Positions 11,588-23,120 of a stretch of DNA of 64,000 bases are shown piece by piece; within the stretch, counting starts at the first letter, position 1, and every line of letters begins with the position of its first letter. Source of the stretch: Pleurodeles waltl (Eukaryota > Chordata > Amphibia > Caudata > Salamandridae). A program made the translations under genes and the position numbers. Where the stretch lies: contig NC_090444.1 of assembly GCF_031143425.1 (NCBI RefSeq), positions 1,533,622,782 through 1,533,686,781 of the forward strand, written 5' to 3'. The notes under the pieces were generated by a model. That model was not told the DNA's origin. It searched no databases and worked only from the letters and a program-made list of their open reading frames with translations.

Positions 11588-12635
11588 ACCTCTGTTAAGG
11601 CAGTATAAACAAAACACTTTGTTTTACACATCTGTTGCACACTACTTTGATACTCAGTTTACTGCCTATTTATGAATTATATAATGATATAATTTGTAAA
11701 GCATACTCTAAGTATAACACCTTAAGACTTTGTACTATGAGCATTCTACATGCTTACATTAGCTTGTTATATCAAATATTTTGACTTAGAATCTGTACTT
11801 AGCCCCTCATTTGAGTGCCCTTTTAATTCCAGTAGAGCCAATAACATCAGGTACCGACTGCATTGGCTTTAGGAGCTCGGTGGTGTTTCAGTGGGTCTAT
11901 TTATTTTCACACAGAGATTTTAGCTGCTGAAGAATGTTAGGGTACAATTTGCAACATACTGGATTTTCTCTAACCTCAGAACATTAGAGTTACTGATGTC
12001 ACATTTTCTGGGACACTGGTAATGATGGCCTTATTATGCAAATTGTCATGAGATAGTTGCATCACAGTGTACTTACCAGTCCCTTATATGCCATTGGCAC
12101 ACCAATGTTAAAAGTCTAATAAATTATTGATGTACTCTAAGTAGGGCCTCATATTAATTTACTATCAATGTCTGGATTTTGTATCGTGAGCAAATATAAA
12201 AATAGTTCTTCCAACATTCATCCCTAAATCATTTATGAATATATAAAACAAAGCACTGTACCTCATCTTTCAGATTGTGAAAATGCAACAATTACTGCAT
12301 GCCACTCAGTAGTTACCCTTCTACCTAGTGTTATAGTAATCTGTAATGAACTGCACATTCTTTTTCTAGTCTTTTATAAGGAACCTAATTCCAACTGTTT
12401 GAGTCATATCAATCTTACTCAATAGATATACAGTTCCCCTCCCCCATATCTTCCATGAACATCAGAAAAAAACTCATGAGGAAGGGAGCAAACACTTACT
12501 TCAAGATGCTTTTTATAAAAATTAATTAACAACTGGTGAAATGGACAATCTTGCGCACATGTGTTAGAACTGTCATCCTTGGTGGGGACTTTCCCTACAT
12601 TTTTTACCTTCACCCCATCTGTTTTTTTAATTTAT
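11588..12635. other. No recognised feature
   Basis: AT-rich sequence with no long frame, terminal repeat or RNA-gene signature that I can support. Confidence 0.5.
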
Positions 12636-13350
12636 TTTTTGTTGATGCTAGGGCTCTGTGCACTTTGATACTCTTAACTAGTTGGTTTACACCTGATTAG
12701 CATATGTAATATATTTATCGCCACTAGTATATGCTACTACATGTATCCAGGGCCTGTAAAATGAAATGCTACTAGTGGGCCTGTAGCACTCATTGTGCCA
12801 CCATCTTCAGTAACTCTTTAAACCATGCCTTAGGACAGCCCTTGCAACTCCTGGTGCAGTTTTGAAACTTGCATTTTACCTGGCAGAATAAACATTTTAC
12901 CAGGCCAAAACCTTTCTTTTTTTAAAATACAAGCCACCCGTAAGATAGGTCCTAATAGCCAAAGGGCAGGATGCATTATATTTAAAAAGGATGATGTGTT
13001 TTTAAGTTTTACATGTCCTGGTAGTGAAAAACTCCTGAATTCATTTTTTGCTACTGTAAGACTTAGCTCTCCCACTGGATAATATTGTTACCTTATTACA
13101 TTTAATAAGCGCTAACTTTTGATTGGGAACATCTAGGAGTAGCAAGTTTGGACTCAAATGAATTGTAAGTTAAAACCCTCTTTATCGGTAAAGTCATATT
13201 TTAAGTCACAATTCTGAAAATACCACTTTTAGAATGTTGGCATTTTCTTGTCCCAACCATTTGGTGCCTGCTGCCTATGTCCTGGGTCGTGTTACTGTGA
13301 ATAGGTTGGCAGTTGGCCTTTGTGCATTTCTTTAACTACACCTCAGAATG
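12636..13350 (+). mobile_element. Degraded LTR fragment of the long-LTR family
   Basis: Aligns by eye with 19330-20060 of the LTR at 19258, in the same orientation. Shared words include AATGCTACTAGTGGGCCTG, CAAAGGGCAGGATGC-like text and GAAAAACTCCTGAATTC. Both ends are missing, and it is more diverged than the other copies. Confidence 0.75.
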
Positions 13351-14639
13351 TGGAGGGCCCAAATTCTTTACTCTGGCAGTCTTCCATGCTATTTCCTAAA
13401 GGAATATTAAGAAAAAAAAGTCTTACCCAATAAATGGTTTGCATGCTCCATCATCGGCATTTTTTATCCCCTTGGTAGGACAATACCATCAGGGAGGGTT
13501 CAATTATGATTAGGAGCTCTTAAATATTCAATTGTTCTGGACAATTATGGAGGTCCAGTTAAAATAATAATGGCTGACCCAAATAATGTTATTCAGTAGG
13601 AACCTACACCATTATTAAAAGAAAGGTTATGGATTACTATCAGGAATTCAATGGTTCCAGCATCTTTATTATGCTAACATGTTTTGGTCAATTTTCTTCT
13701 GCCTAACTTGGCCTTCTTCAAGACACCTAGAACTCCCTACCTATCCCTCATTAAGTGGGTTGTGCATCAAAGGAGGTACAAGGCTGTCCTATGGCACCCA
13801 CATTTTCTCATTTCAGTCTGACACAGCCAAGGTAAGGCAAACTTAAGTACCACGGGAGATGCTGTACCCTTGAAGGAAATGTGACTTTAGGGAAGCGTCG
13901 AATCCCTCTGATCTGATGAGACCTTAATTGGAACAATAATTAGGTTCAAGTACTTTAACAGGTAGGAGAGACTTATGCCGCCTCTGTCGTGATAGAGAGA
14001 TGGGATTCTCAATCTTTGAGATTTTGAGGATTTGCAAGGTGGTGAAAGAGGCAGTTATTTTAGCTGCTAATGCCCTGGAGCTGATAACTACCTGGTTCAA
14101 GAGCCAATAAATTGTGATTTGTAACTAAATTCAAAGGCTCTAGGCTTTGACCTGGTTGCTGAGAGTGGTGTGTGCACTATAATTGGGGCTGAATGCTGTA
14201 CTTAAAGTCTCAGTGTTTCTGTAGGAGTTCACAAACAAATTGAGAGAATTTGAAGGTGTAAATGAATTAAACACTGTTGATGATAACTTTAGTTTTGAGG
14301 TGTGGGGTATCTGGTCATGATTAAAAAGCATTCTTGTAGGATAGGGTAGCAAACACTGCAAAATGTTGTGAACATTATTGTTATCCTTCTGCTGATCCAT
14401 AGTCCTGTCAAAGTCAAGTTCACCATCTTACAGACTATGATAATGATAACAATGACAATTAAATTGATGAGGAGTCTGATTATAGTACTTTAGAAAGCTG
14501 TGAAGGTAGTTCAAGAAGTATATATGTTAAACAATAGCAAAGTCTATAATTTTGCACAATATAGTAGAACAGGAGGGGCAGATTGTGAAAACTTCCAACA
14601 TGCTTGCCTGTAATCTGGTACAGCAATGCTAGCTCTGCC
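13351..14639. other. Mostly unassigned; possible Penelope-like remnant near 13600-13740
   Basis: On the minus strand near 13735-13660, TTGAAGAAGGCC is followed after a degenerate spacer by CCAAAACATG and then AATAAAGATGCTGG. This resembles the CTGAAGAA-stem-GAAA block seen at 58603 and 60436, in worse condition. The rest (13741-14639) holds no recognisable element. Confidence 0.3.
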
Positions 14640-15305
14640 TACACACCTTGGGCAAGATTGATTGGAAAATGACAGTGCACGGAGCTGTGCCAAATTTGGC
14701 AGCGTTGTGTACCGTCATTTTCAAAATGTGTGGATGTGCCGTATTAACTAGAATAAGTCACACCACTATGTTTCCCCCTGCGCTGGCGTAAAATTTGCTG
14801 CCGTGTCCCAATGCACCCACCCTTGCACAATAGTGCAAGGATGGCTGCGTTGAGGGGGAGATTGTATTTGTGCAGGGTTCTCCCGGCACAAAAACAATCT
14901 TAAGTGGTGATTTGCTCTTTCTATGTGTGTTGCAAAATGCAGCATACATAGGAAGAGCAATAAATGAGGAGAAATTAAAGCATTTCTCTTTGTTGTGCCC
15001 CTCTAATGCCACACCTGGGGTGGCGTTAGATTTTGGTGCTGCCTTAGGTTTACGAAAACTCATAAATCTGAGGCAGCGTCAAAATGCAATGGGTGCTGCT
15101 GTGACACACCCACAGCAACACACTTTGCACACCCCTTCTACACAAAGTGCTGCGTGTGAAGGGGCCGTATTTCGAAGGTGGCGTTCAGCCACAAAAAGTG
15201 GCTGAAAGCCACCTTGTAAGTATGGCACAGAGCATAGCGCCACCCGAGCGTCACGAAAAGTGCTGCTCGGGTGGAGCTATGGGCTCTTAAATATGCCCGT
15301 CTCTA
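14640..15305. mobile_element. MITE-like composite with foldback segments
   Basis: Contains several inverted-repeat pairs, such as AAAATGACAGTGCAC with GTGTACCGTCATTTTC, TGCACAATAGTGCA, and GGTGGCGTTCAGCCAC with GTGGCTGAAAGCCACC. It ends in TTAAATATGCCC, like the outer ends of Harbinger-type MITEs. The left end and target duplication are not clear. Non-coding. Confidence 0.45.
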
Positions 15306-16140
15306 ACACTAAGGCACACTGCGTTTTATCATTTGAGAAGTTGTCTGTTAACTTGTTCAGTTGAAATCTATTTACATTTTTGTTAGTAGTGAGGGTCACT
15401 TCTTAAGTTTTCATGACGTCAGCTAAAGCACTTGCTTCTATTCTTGGTGATAAGTTTACCATATTATCAATACCATAAACATGTGCGTGTTAGAGTATAT
15501 ATTTACGCCTTAACTTCGCTATAAGAGCTTGCCTTCACCCTGATTTGAGCGGTCTATTGGTCAGCCAGCTCTGTCACAGGCTATTATTGTTTCTTTTTTC
15601 AAGATATTTGATCAAAACAGCTCTAAAGTTAATGTTTGTGAGCACATCCTTCTTCTATGAACTTCTGCTCCATCACTTAATGGTTGCCAAATTATGTCTC
15701 AGCATTTTAAAATAAACAATTTTTTGTGCATATGAAGTAACCTGATGAGACATCTTTTTCTGTAAACGTTACACTTTGTATGAAGAAAATATTTTCTAAA
15801 CCATTTTTTACGCGCACTTATAGAAATCGCCACAAGATGGCAGACGTTCTCCATGGCATGCTCTTCAGGTCAACAAAACGAAATATATGTTTAATCGAGT
15901 GAGTTTCAGTTTTTTCCTAATCGTGGAAAATTCAACCAAAACAAATACCGTGAGGGATTAGAAAAACGAATCCTTCAAATGTAGAAAATGTTTATCTATC
16001 ATCAGTTTCCTTTTCCCAACCAACGTGAAACCTGCACAAGATTCTTGGTTAATTTACAGCACGTGTGATACTACGTAGGGTCCCAGTGAGGATTGTGGGT
16101 AGTCAGACGAGCAAGGAAGTAAAATCACTTTGCTTCTGTG
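15306..16140. other. No recognised feature
   Basis: AT-rich sequence with short chance frames only; no terminus, repeat or exon that I can support. Confidence 0.5.
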
Positions 16141-16146
16141 CAGAGA

Positions 16147-16584
16147 GGGGCACATTTACAAGAAAGTGGCGCATCAGTCCAGATGCACCACTTTTCTTGC
16201 ACCCTGCATCCCCTCTAACAAAACCATGGTGCTTGTTAGGATAATAGAGTAAAAAATGTTTATGCTATTGTGTCAAGGGAGGCCCACTGAAAACAAAGGC
16301 AGCATAATTTTAAGGAATGTCTCAGGCAGGCATTAAAATTGCACTGTGAAAGCTTGTAAATTTCACTGCCCCATTTTTATAGGCCTCCCTGTGGGGGAAT
16401 GTCCCTGCATGCATTATGCCTGGCGCAGGAATAATGTAGCCCTGGGGGTTACGAAGTGGCACAATGCATGCATTTGCATTGTGCCACTTTGTAAATATGG
16501 CAGGGAAATTGCCTCCTTGATGGCACATTAGTGTAAAAAAAAATGATGCTACTGTGGTGCAAGGGGCTTGTATATATGCCACTT
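16147..16584. mobile_element. MITE-like element with an internal hairpin
   Basis: Left end GGGGCACATTTACAAG is roughly the inverse of the right end CTTGTATATATGCC. A strong internal palindrome, AGTGGCACAATG paired with CATTGTGCCACT, lies at about 16456-16488. The right flank is TTA-like, but the left duplication is not clear. Non-coding and probably Harbinger-derived. Confidence 0.5.
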
Positions 16585-16739
16585 AGAGTTCTTAGAGCAT
16601 TTCCGAAAAGCAGAGTGCTTGGTATGGAGTCTGTCAGGGGGTGTAGCCAGAGTGTTATAACTGCAGCACTGTTTTGTGGCAATGGAGCCTGCTTGTGTTG
16701 TGAGAGCCCTGTTGTGCAGTCCTAGGGCATCATGTGCAA

Positions 16740-17432
16740 TGGCTTTTAGTGGCTACAAACTGTCTGGTTCGCAGAACCAGGCCATTTGCAACCACTAAGC
16801 ACCATTCATTGATGTGCAAACCTATTTTGCGATTCAGTATTAGGAAGGGTGTGCTAAGGTCGTCCGTTTGTAATACCGACTCTCAGTGGGATGTATAAAT
16901 GTTTTGTAACTGGAATGCGGTCGCAAAACATTCTCAGTCCACCACCAACTTAAAGTAGGTGGTAACCCATTCGCAAATGGGAAAGGGTTGCCAAGGGACC
17001 CCTTCCTCTTTATGAATGTGGGGGCAAAAAGTTTTTTTAAGAGCAGGCAGTGGTCCCAAGGACCACTGCCTGCTCTTAAAAAATGAAAAAAAAACTTTTC
17101 ATTTTTGTTTTTGAAATGCATCAAGTTTTCCTTTAAAGCAAAACAGGCTGCATTTCAAAGAAAAAAACATTTGCTTTATTTGAAAAGCAATCACAAACAA
17201 AGTGGTCTGCTAACCCCAGTAGGCTACCTTCCGTGTGATTTCAGACCCTTACCAGTGGATTGCAAATTGCGACCTACCTCATGAATATTGATTAGGTAGG
17301 TCTATTTTTAACCCACTGGGAATCACTAAATATGTCTGAGACACATTAGCACATCACTGCTTGCGACTTCCTAATTGCGAATCACAAAGATTCGCAATTA
17401 GGAACTCGGAAACAGGATTCTTTGTAGATGTG
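16740..17432. mobile_element. Non-autonomous Harbinger-like element with a perfect 24-bp hairpin
   Basis: The right end TTTGTAGATGTGTGTGGCCC resembles the right end of the 7443 Harbinger (TTTTTGTACCTACATCTGGCCC shortened here to its shared words). Internal words such as AATTGCGA, TTCGCAATTAGG and TCGCAAA match that family's subterminal motifs. The left end is degenerate. At 17033-17083, two perfect 24-bp arms (core AAGAGCAGGCAGTGGTCC) surround a CAA loop. Non-coding. Confidence 0.5.
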
Positions 17433-18261
17433 TGTGGCCCATAGCTCTTAGGAGATCTCTATGCCCTAGCTGCTGAAAGGAAGAGCCAATGAGCTGTGCA
17501 TCATTGTATCATTATATCTTGTTTTATAGTGTAAATTGTTATGTAAGGTCCAATGGTTATTCAGTATTTGATGGAAGCTACGGGGACTATTCACAAACTG
17601 CATTTTGAGGCATGTTTAGCAGTACAACCGTACTAGTGCTCGTGTACTACAAAAATGTGTACTAAAAATGGTATTCTATAACATACATGCAGAGTTCTCT
17701 TCCTCTCATATCTTTTATTTGAAAAGATCTCTGCACAAGTAGGCCTATGCTTTAGTAATAAATGTGGGAGCGGAGGGAAAGGGGATAGAAAATGGGGAAC
17801 ATTTACTACAAAATGGAGGAGTTAAGTGAGGAGTAAAGAGTGGTTTAGCTGGGGTTAAGAAGGGGTTTAGGAAAGGTCATGCACCCACCAACAAAAAAGA
17901 AGCCCATTTCTTTTCACAAGCTACACTTGTAGTGTTGCTGCAGTCAAAAAGAACCCAAACCAGTTCTAAATGTACACCATCTCAGACCTGGAGTAAGCTC
18001 ATCACAACATTTGCCATTCATTGGTCCTCTAAAATCCTCCCATAGAAAATAATTGAGGTAGGAACTTAAAATAGAACCCAAAATGAAATAATGCAAAAAT
18101 GGATTAACATGTTTAAACTTTTTTTTAACAATATATATAAATTATGTATGTAATAACTAAATATTATTTTACTTTAAAAATGTTAACAGCTTTTTGAATT
18201 TGAAAATGAAGAACTATATGTTTTAAATATCTGGAGACTAATGTTAATTCATTCACCTTAA
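17433..18261. other. No recognised feature
   Basis: AT-rich sequence including a purine-rich patch at about 17765-17880. No coding or terminal-repeat signal is supported. Confidence 0.5.
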
Positions 18262-19230
18262 GATCCACTTTTTCCACTCCTGAGGGACATTACCAGTTCA
18301 GAGTGATGCCCTTTGGTTTGAAGACTTCCCCCGCTATCTTCCAATGGTTGGTTAACAGGTTCCTAGCTGGTAAGGGTTCTGCACCATCTACCTAGACGAC
18401 ATTGCTGTCTACAGTTCCAGCTGGGCAGGACACCTGCTCCACCTCCAAGCGGTGCTCCTGGCCCCGCAAGAGTCAGGCCTGACAATCAAGGCCAGTAAGT
18501 GCCAGATTGGGTGGGGTTTCGTGGTGTACTTGGGACACCTAGTAGGCGGTGGCAAAGTGCAGCCCCTCCATGCCAAGATTGAGACAATCACGGCCTGGCA
18601 ACCACCTAGAACCCAAACAGAAGTGAGAGCCTTTCTAGGCATCAATGGATACTACCATAGGTTTGTTAAGGGTTATGGCGCCATAGTGGCCCCCTTAACA
18701 GAACTAACTTCCAAAAAGCCACCTAGGTTGGTGAATTGGACAGAGGCTTGTCAGAAAGCCTTTGACTACCTAAAGGAAGCCATGTGCACAACACCCATGC
18801 TCAGGGCCCCTGACTACTCAAAGAAGTGCATTGTGCCGACAGATGCTTCAGAGCATGGCATAGGGACAGTTTTAGCACAGCTAAATGAGGAGGGCCTAGA
18901 CCAACCATTAGCCTTTATTAACAGAAGGCTATTACTACAGGAACAGAGGTGGAGTGCCATTGAAAAAGAAGCATTTGCTGTGCTCTGGGCACCAAAGAAG
19001 CTGAGACCATACCTGTTTGGGACTCACTTCGGGTTCAGACAGACCACAGGCCCCTCAAATGGCTCATGCAGATGAGGGGTTAAAATCCTAAACTGTTGAG
19101 GTGGTCCATTTCCCTACAGGGGATAGACTTTAAAGTGGATCCTCGCCCGGAGACTGATCACGCCAGTGCTGATGGTCTCTCCAGATTCTTCCACCTTAGT
19201 CATGAGAGCTCACAGGGGGTTGGGTAGTTC
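18262..19230 (+). pseudogene. Ty3/Gypsy (Gmr1-like) RT and RNase H, 5'-truncated
   Basis: Starts inside RT with FSTPEGHYQFRVMPFGL, then carries the YLDDIAVYSSSW active-site block (catalytic YLDD intact), the VVYLGHLVGGG and FLGINGYYHRFVKGYG connection, and RNase H with PTDASEHGIGTVLA. Frameshifts lie near 18375 and 19030, and one stop near 19081. RNase H ends ASADGLSRFF, and 30 bp after the following stop comes a polypurine tract and then an LTR. No integrase follows RNase H, so the element fits the Gmr1 order, in which integrase precedes RT. Sequence is close to the element at 36-38 kb: both share SISLQGIDFKV. The upstream part is absent. Confidence 0.87.
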
Positions 19231-19239
19231 TCCCCTCTT

Positions 19240-19257
19240 TCAGCAGGGGGGGACCCA
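19240..19257 (+). other. Polypurine tract before the 3' LTR
   Basis: AGCAGGGGGGGACCCA directly precedes the LTR start, in the position of a plus-strand primer. It marks the pol-LTR junction of the element at 18262. Confidence 0.7.
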
Positions 19258-21315
19258 CGTTAGACCTGACAGCCTTAGGGTGGACATCCCCCAACTTGTT
19301 GCCTGTCTCCCTCCACTTTTCTGACACTGATTTTGCTGGTTTTAGGACTCAGTGCACTTTGCCACTGCTAACAAGTGCTTAAGTGCATATACTCTCTCCC
19401 TTAGAAATGGTAACATTGGTTCACTCCCAATTGGCATATTTGATTTACTTATAAGTCCCTAGTAAAGTGCACTACCTGTGCTCAGGGCCTTTAAATGAAA
19501 TGCTACTAGTGGGCCTGCAGCACTGATTGTGCCACTCACGTAAGTAGCCCCTTAACCATGTCTCAGGCCTGCCATTGCAAGGTCTGTGTGTTCAGTTTCA
19601 CTGCCACTTCAACTTGGCATTTAAAAGTACTTGCCAAGCCTTAAACCCCCCTTAATCTATATACAAGTCACCCCTAAGGTAGGCCCTAGGTAACCCATAG
19701 GGCAGGATGCTACGTATGTAAAAGGCAGGTCATGTACATATGTGTTGTATATGTCCTGATAGTGAAAAACTCCTGAATTCGTTTTCCACTACTGTGAGGC
19801 CTGTTCCTTGCATAGGCAAGGACTAGGACTGCCCTTATATACTTTTTGAGTAATAGATTCAGATATGAAAGTGGTAACTAGGTCATATTTAGTATGGCCA
19901 GAATGGTAATAGAAAATCCTGCTTATTGGTGAGGTTGGATTTTAAATTACTATTTTAGAAATGCCACTATTAGAAAATGAGCATTTCTCTGCTCTTAAAA
20001 TACATCTGTGCCTTACAGCCTGTCTCCAATCAATGTCTGGGCTGAGCTGGTTGACAGCTCCCTTGTGCATTTCACCCAGACAACCACAAACAAAGGACAC
20101 TCAGTCACACCTGCAATCATCTGCATATTGAATGGGTCTTCCTAATCTAAAAGGGTGAAGGGTCTGACACTTAAATTTCAAAGGCTAGTGGCCTGCCCTC
20201 ACACAAAGGACTACCAGACACCCTACTGGGACCCTGGCCGACAAGACTGCACTGAAAGGGGATCTTGTGCACTTCAAAACCATTCTTTGAAGTCTTCCCC
20301 ACTTCAAAGGCATTTTGGGTATATAAATAGGGTATCTGACCCCACAAACAGAGACACTTCTAAACCTACACCTGCACCCTGTCAAGAGGAACTGCCTGGC
20401 TTCGCAAAGGACTCATCTGGACTGCTTTGCTGAAAAGGACTGCTGTCCTGCTGTTGCCCTGCTGCTCTGCTGGCCTCTGGCTTTGCTGAGAAGGGCACTG
20501 CTTTCCCCAAAAGTGCTTTTAAAGGGCTTGGATTGAGCTTGCATCCTGTTTTCCGAAGTCTCAGGGCAAAAATGACGTAATCTCTTCAGGAAACTCCTTG
20601 TGCATCGAAAATTGATGCACCGCTTCGTGAAATCGATGCAAGGCCTGCATTGCGACCGTGAAATTGCCAAACAGCCAACCGGAACAACCCAGCCCAACTT
20701 CTCATGTGGAAATTCAACACAGAGCCTGCCTTGCATTGGAAATTGAACACATCGCCTACCAGATCGACGCAGCCTTCTTCCAGCATGTCAAGGATTTTGC
20801 CTGCATCATCCCTGGGCATCAAAATATCCCCGCATTGCAGGGAGGAACCAAGACTACATGCTGAAAAACTGTGCAAGCCACTTGCAACATGAAAAGAAAT
20901 GATGCATTGTCTGTGTTGCACCGGGAAATCACAAGCACACTTTATTTTTCCACGCATCTCCTCCTCTGCGTTCTCTGCACGTCCTTATTTTTAAGGCATA
21001 CCAGGTGCTGTGTACAACAAAGAGACAACTGTTTATTTTCAAGGATCACAACTCTTTTAAACCTTCTAACTGTGATATTTCAAATTGTGCTTATTGGATC
21101 TTTGTCGTTTTGACCTTATTATATTCAGATAAATATTTACTCTTTTTCTAAACCTGTGTGGTTTATTTTGGTGGTGTTTTCACTGTGTTACCATACAATT
21201 TATTGCACAAATACTTTACACATTGTCTTCTAAGTTAAGCCTGACTGCTCAGCGGCAACCTTCCAGAGGGTGGGCACAGGATAATTTGCATTGTGTGTGA
21301 CTTACCCTGACTAGG
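19258..21315 (+). mobile_element. 3' LTR of the Gypsy element, right end lost
   Basis: Begins CGTTAGACCTGACAGCC (TG mutated to CG) immediately after the polypurine tract. It is the reverse complement of the LTRs at 5794 and 32238, so it orients the whole family. It stops at about 21315, short of the expected AACA end, where an LTR fragment in the opposite orientation begins. Open frames inside (20155-20957) are by-products. Confidence 0.85.
20320..20329 (+). promoter_or_regulatory. LTR TATA box
   Basis: TATATAAATA sits about 1.06 kb into the LTR, followed by GGGTATCTGACCCC. The other LTR copies have GGGTATAAGAA at the corresponding place, so a conserved U3 promoter is likely. Confidence 0.6.
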
Positions 21316-23085
21316 ATGCATCGATTCCTTACAAGTGAGGCCGTGCGTCATTTCTTCTCCTGTCAGGTAGGTGATGCGTTATTTTTCTCTCCCACAAGAG
21401 AGAGATGCTTGATTTCCGGATGGGGCACCTCGGATCCGTGCAGGTTTATGTTGATTTTGATGCCTAGTCATGATGCGTGTGAAATCCAGCCACACAGTGA
21501 TAGAAAACCACGCTGCGGAGGGTTGCATCATTTTCAGCAGCTGAAAGTGGGTGTTGTGTCATTTCTCCAGCCGTGATGCAGGTGATGCATCGATTTTCGA
21601 GCTGCGATGCAGGTGGTGCATCGATTTCTCAGCTGTGATGCAGGTGGTGCGTTGTTTTTACAGCTGTGTTGCGGGTGGTGTGTCAAAATTCTCCCCGCAC
21701 GCTCCAGTGTGTGGATTTCCACCTTGGTTCTACCAGCTTCCCCTTTCAAGGAACCAGGGACTGGATAGGGCACCACTTGGCAGAGGAGGAGTCTCAGCAG
21801 AGAGTTCAAGTGCTAGGAGAGGAAGTCTTTGATGGCTCTGAAACTTCAAAACAGGAGGCAAACTCAATCCAAGCCCTTTGAGACACTTCACAAGCAGGAA
21901 TACACCACAAAGTCCAGTCTTTGTCCTATTTCAGGCAGAAGCAGCAACTTCAGGCCAGCCCATCAAAGCACAATCAAAGGCAAAGGGTCAGTACTCCTCC
22001 TCCAGCTCTTCTCCTTGGCAGAGGTTCCTCTTGAGTTCAGAAGTAATCTAAAAATCTGGAGTTTTGGCTCCACTACATATACCTCTTTCTGCCTTTGAAG
22101 TAAGCAAACATCAAAGGAAAGTCTCTGTTGTTCACAAGATCCTGCCTTGCTCATGCCTGGTGCCAGACTCACACAAGGGGACTGGAGACTGCCTTGTGTG
22201 AGGACAGGTACAGCCTATTCAGGTGTAATTTACCACTCCTGCCTCCACTCTAGCCCAGATGGCCCATCAGGATATGCAGGCTACACCCCAGCTCCCTTTG
22301 TGTCACTGTCTAGAGAAGATTCACAAACAGAACAACTGTCAGTCTGACCCAGACATGAATACACAAGCAGGCAGAATAAAAGAATGGTTTAAGCAATAAA
22401 ATGCCTCCTTTCTAAAAGTGGCATTTTCAAACTGACAATTTAAAAACCAACTTTACCAAAAGATGTATTTTTAACTTGTGAGCTCAGAGACCCCAAACTC
22501 CACATATCTAGCTGCTCCCAAAGGGAAACTGCACTTAAAAGATATTTTAGTGAAACCCGAATTTGGCAGTATTTCACTGTTAGGACATGTAAAAACATAC
22601 CAGCACATGTCCTATCTTTAACATACACTGCACCCCGCCCATGGGGCTACCTAGAGCCTATCTTAGGGGTGCTTTGCATGTATAAAAAGGGACGATTTGG
22701 GCCTGGCAAGTAAGTACACTTGCCAGGTCAAATTGGCAGTTTAAAACTACACACACAGACACTGCAGTGGCAGGTCTGAGCCATGTTTAGAGGTCTATTT
22801 GTGTGGGTGGCAAAATCATTGCTGCAGGCCCACTAGTAGAATTTGATCTACAAGCCTTGGGCACCTCTAGTGTACTTTACTAGGGGCTTGCTAGTAAATC
22901 AAATATGCCTATCATGAACAAACCAATCACCAATATAATTTACACATAGAGCATGTGCACTTTAGCACTGGTAAGCAGTGGTAAAGTGCCCAGAGTCCTG
23001 AAGCCAACAAAAACTGGTCAGAAAAAATAGGATGAAGGAGGCAAAATGTTTGGGGATGATCCTGCAAAGACAGCCAGGTCCAACA
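21316..23085 (-). mobile_element. LTR fragment, opposite orientation, ending in the LTR 5' terminus
   Basis: Reads on the plus strand as the inner part and end of the family, with GACTGGATAGGGCACCAC near 21760 and the terminal AGGTCCAACA at 23076-23085. It aligns with the 32941-34830 part of the solo LTR. It abuts the opposite LTR at 21315 and on its right interrupts a Harbinger Myb exon. Its left part is missing. Confidence 0.8.
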
Positions 23086-23120
23086 CCCCTAGATTAACTG
23101 CATGAGACATCTCAAACTCT
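22861..23120. repeat. Direct duplication spanning an LTR/flank junction, copy 1
   Basis: Nearly identical to 27435-27692 (a handful of differences). The repeat includes the last 225 bp of the LTR and 35 bp of unrelated flank (AGATTAACTGCATGAGACAT), so it copies an existing insertion junction rather than representing a second insertion. Confidence 0.85.

Noticed and set aside
20155..22347. Several 60-120 codon ORFs on both strands
   Set aside because: Lie entirely inside LTR sequence that varies by indels between copies.
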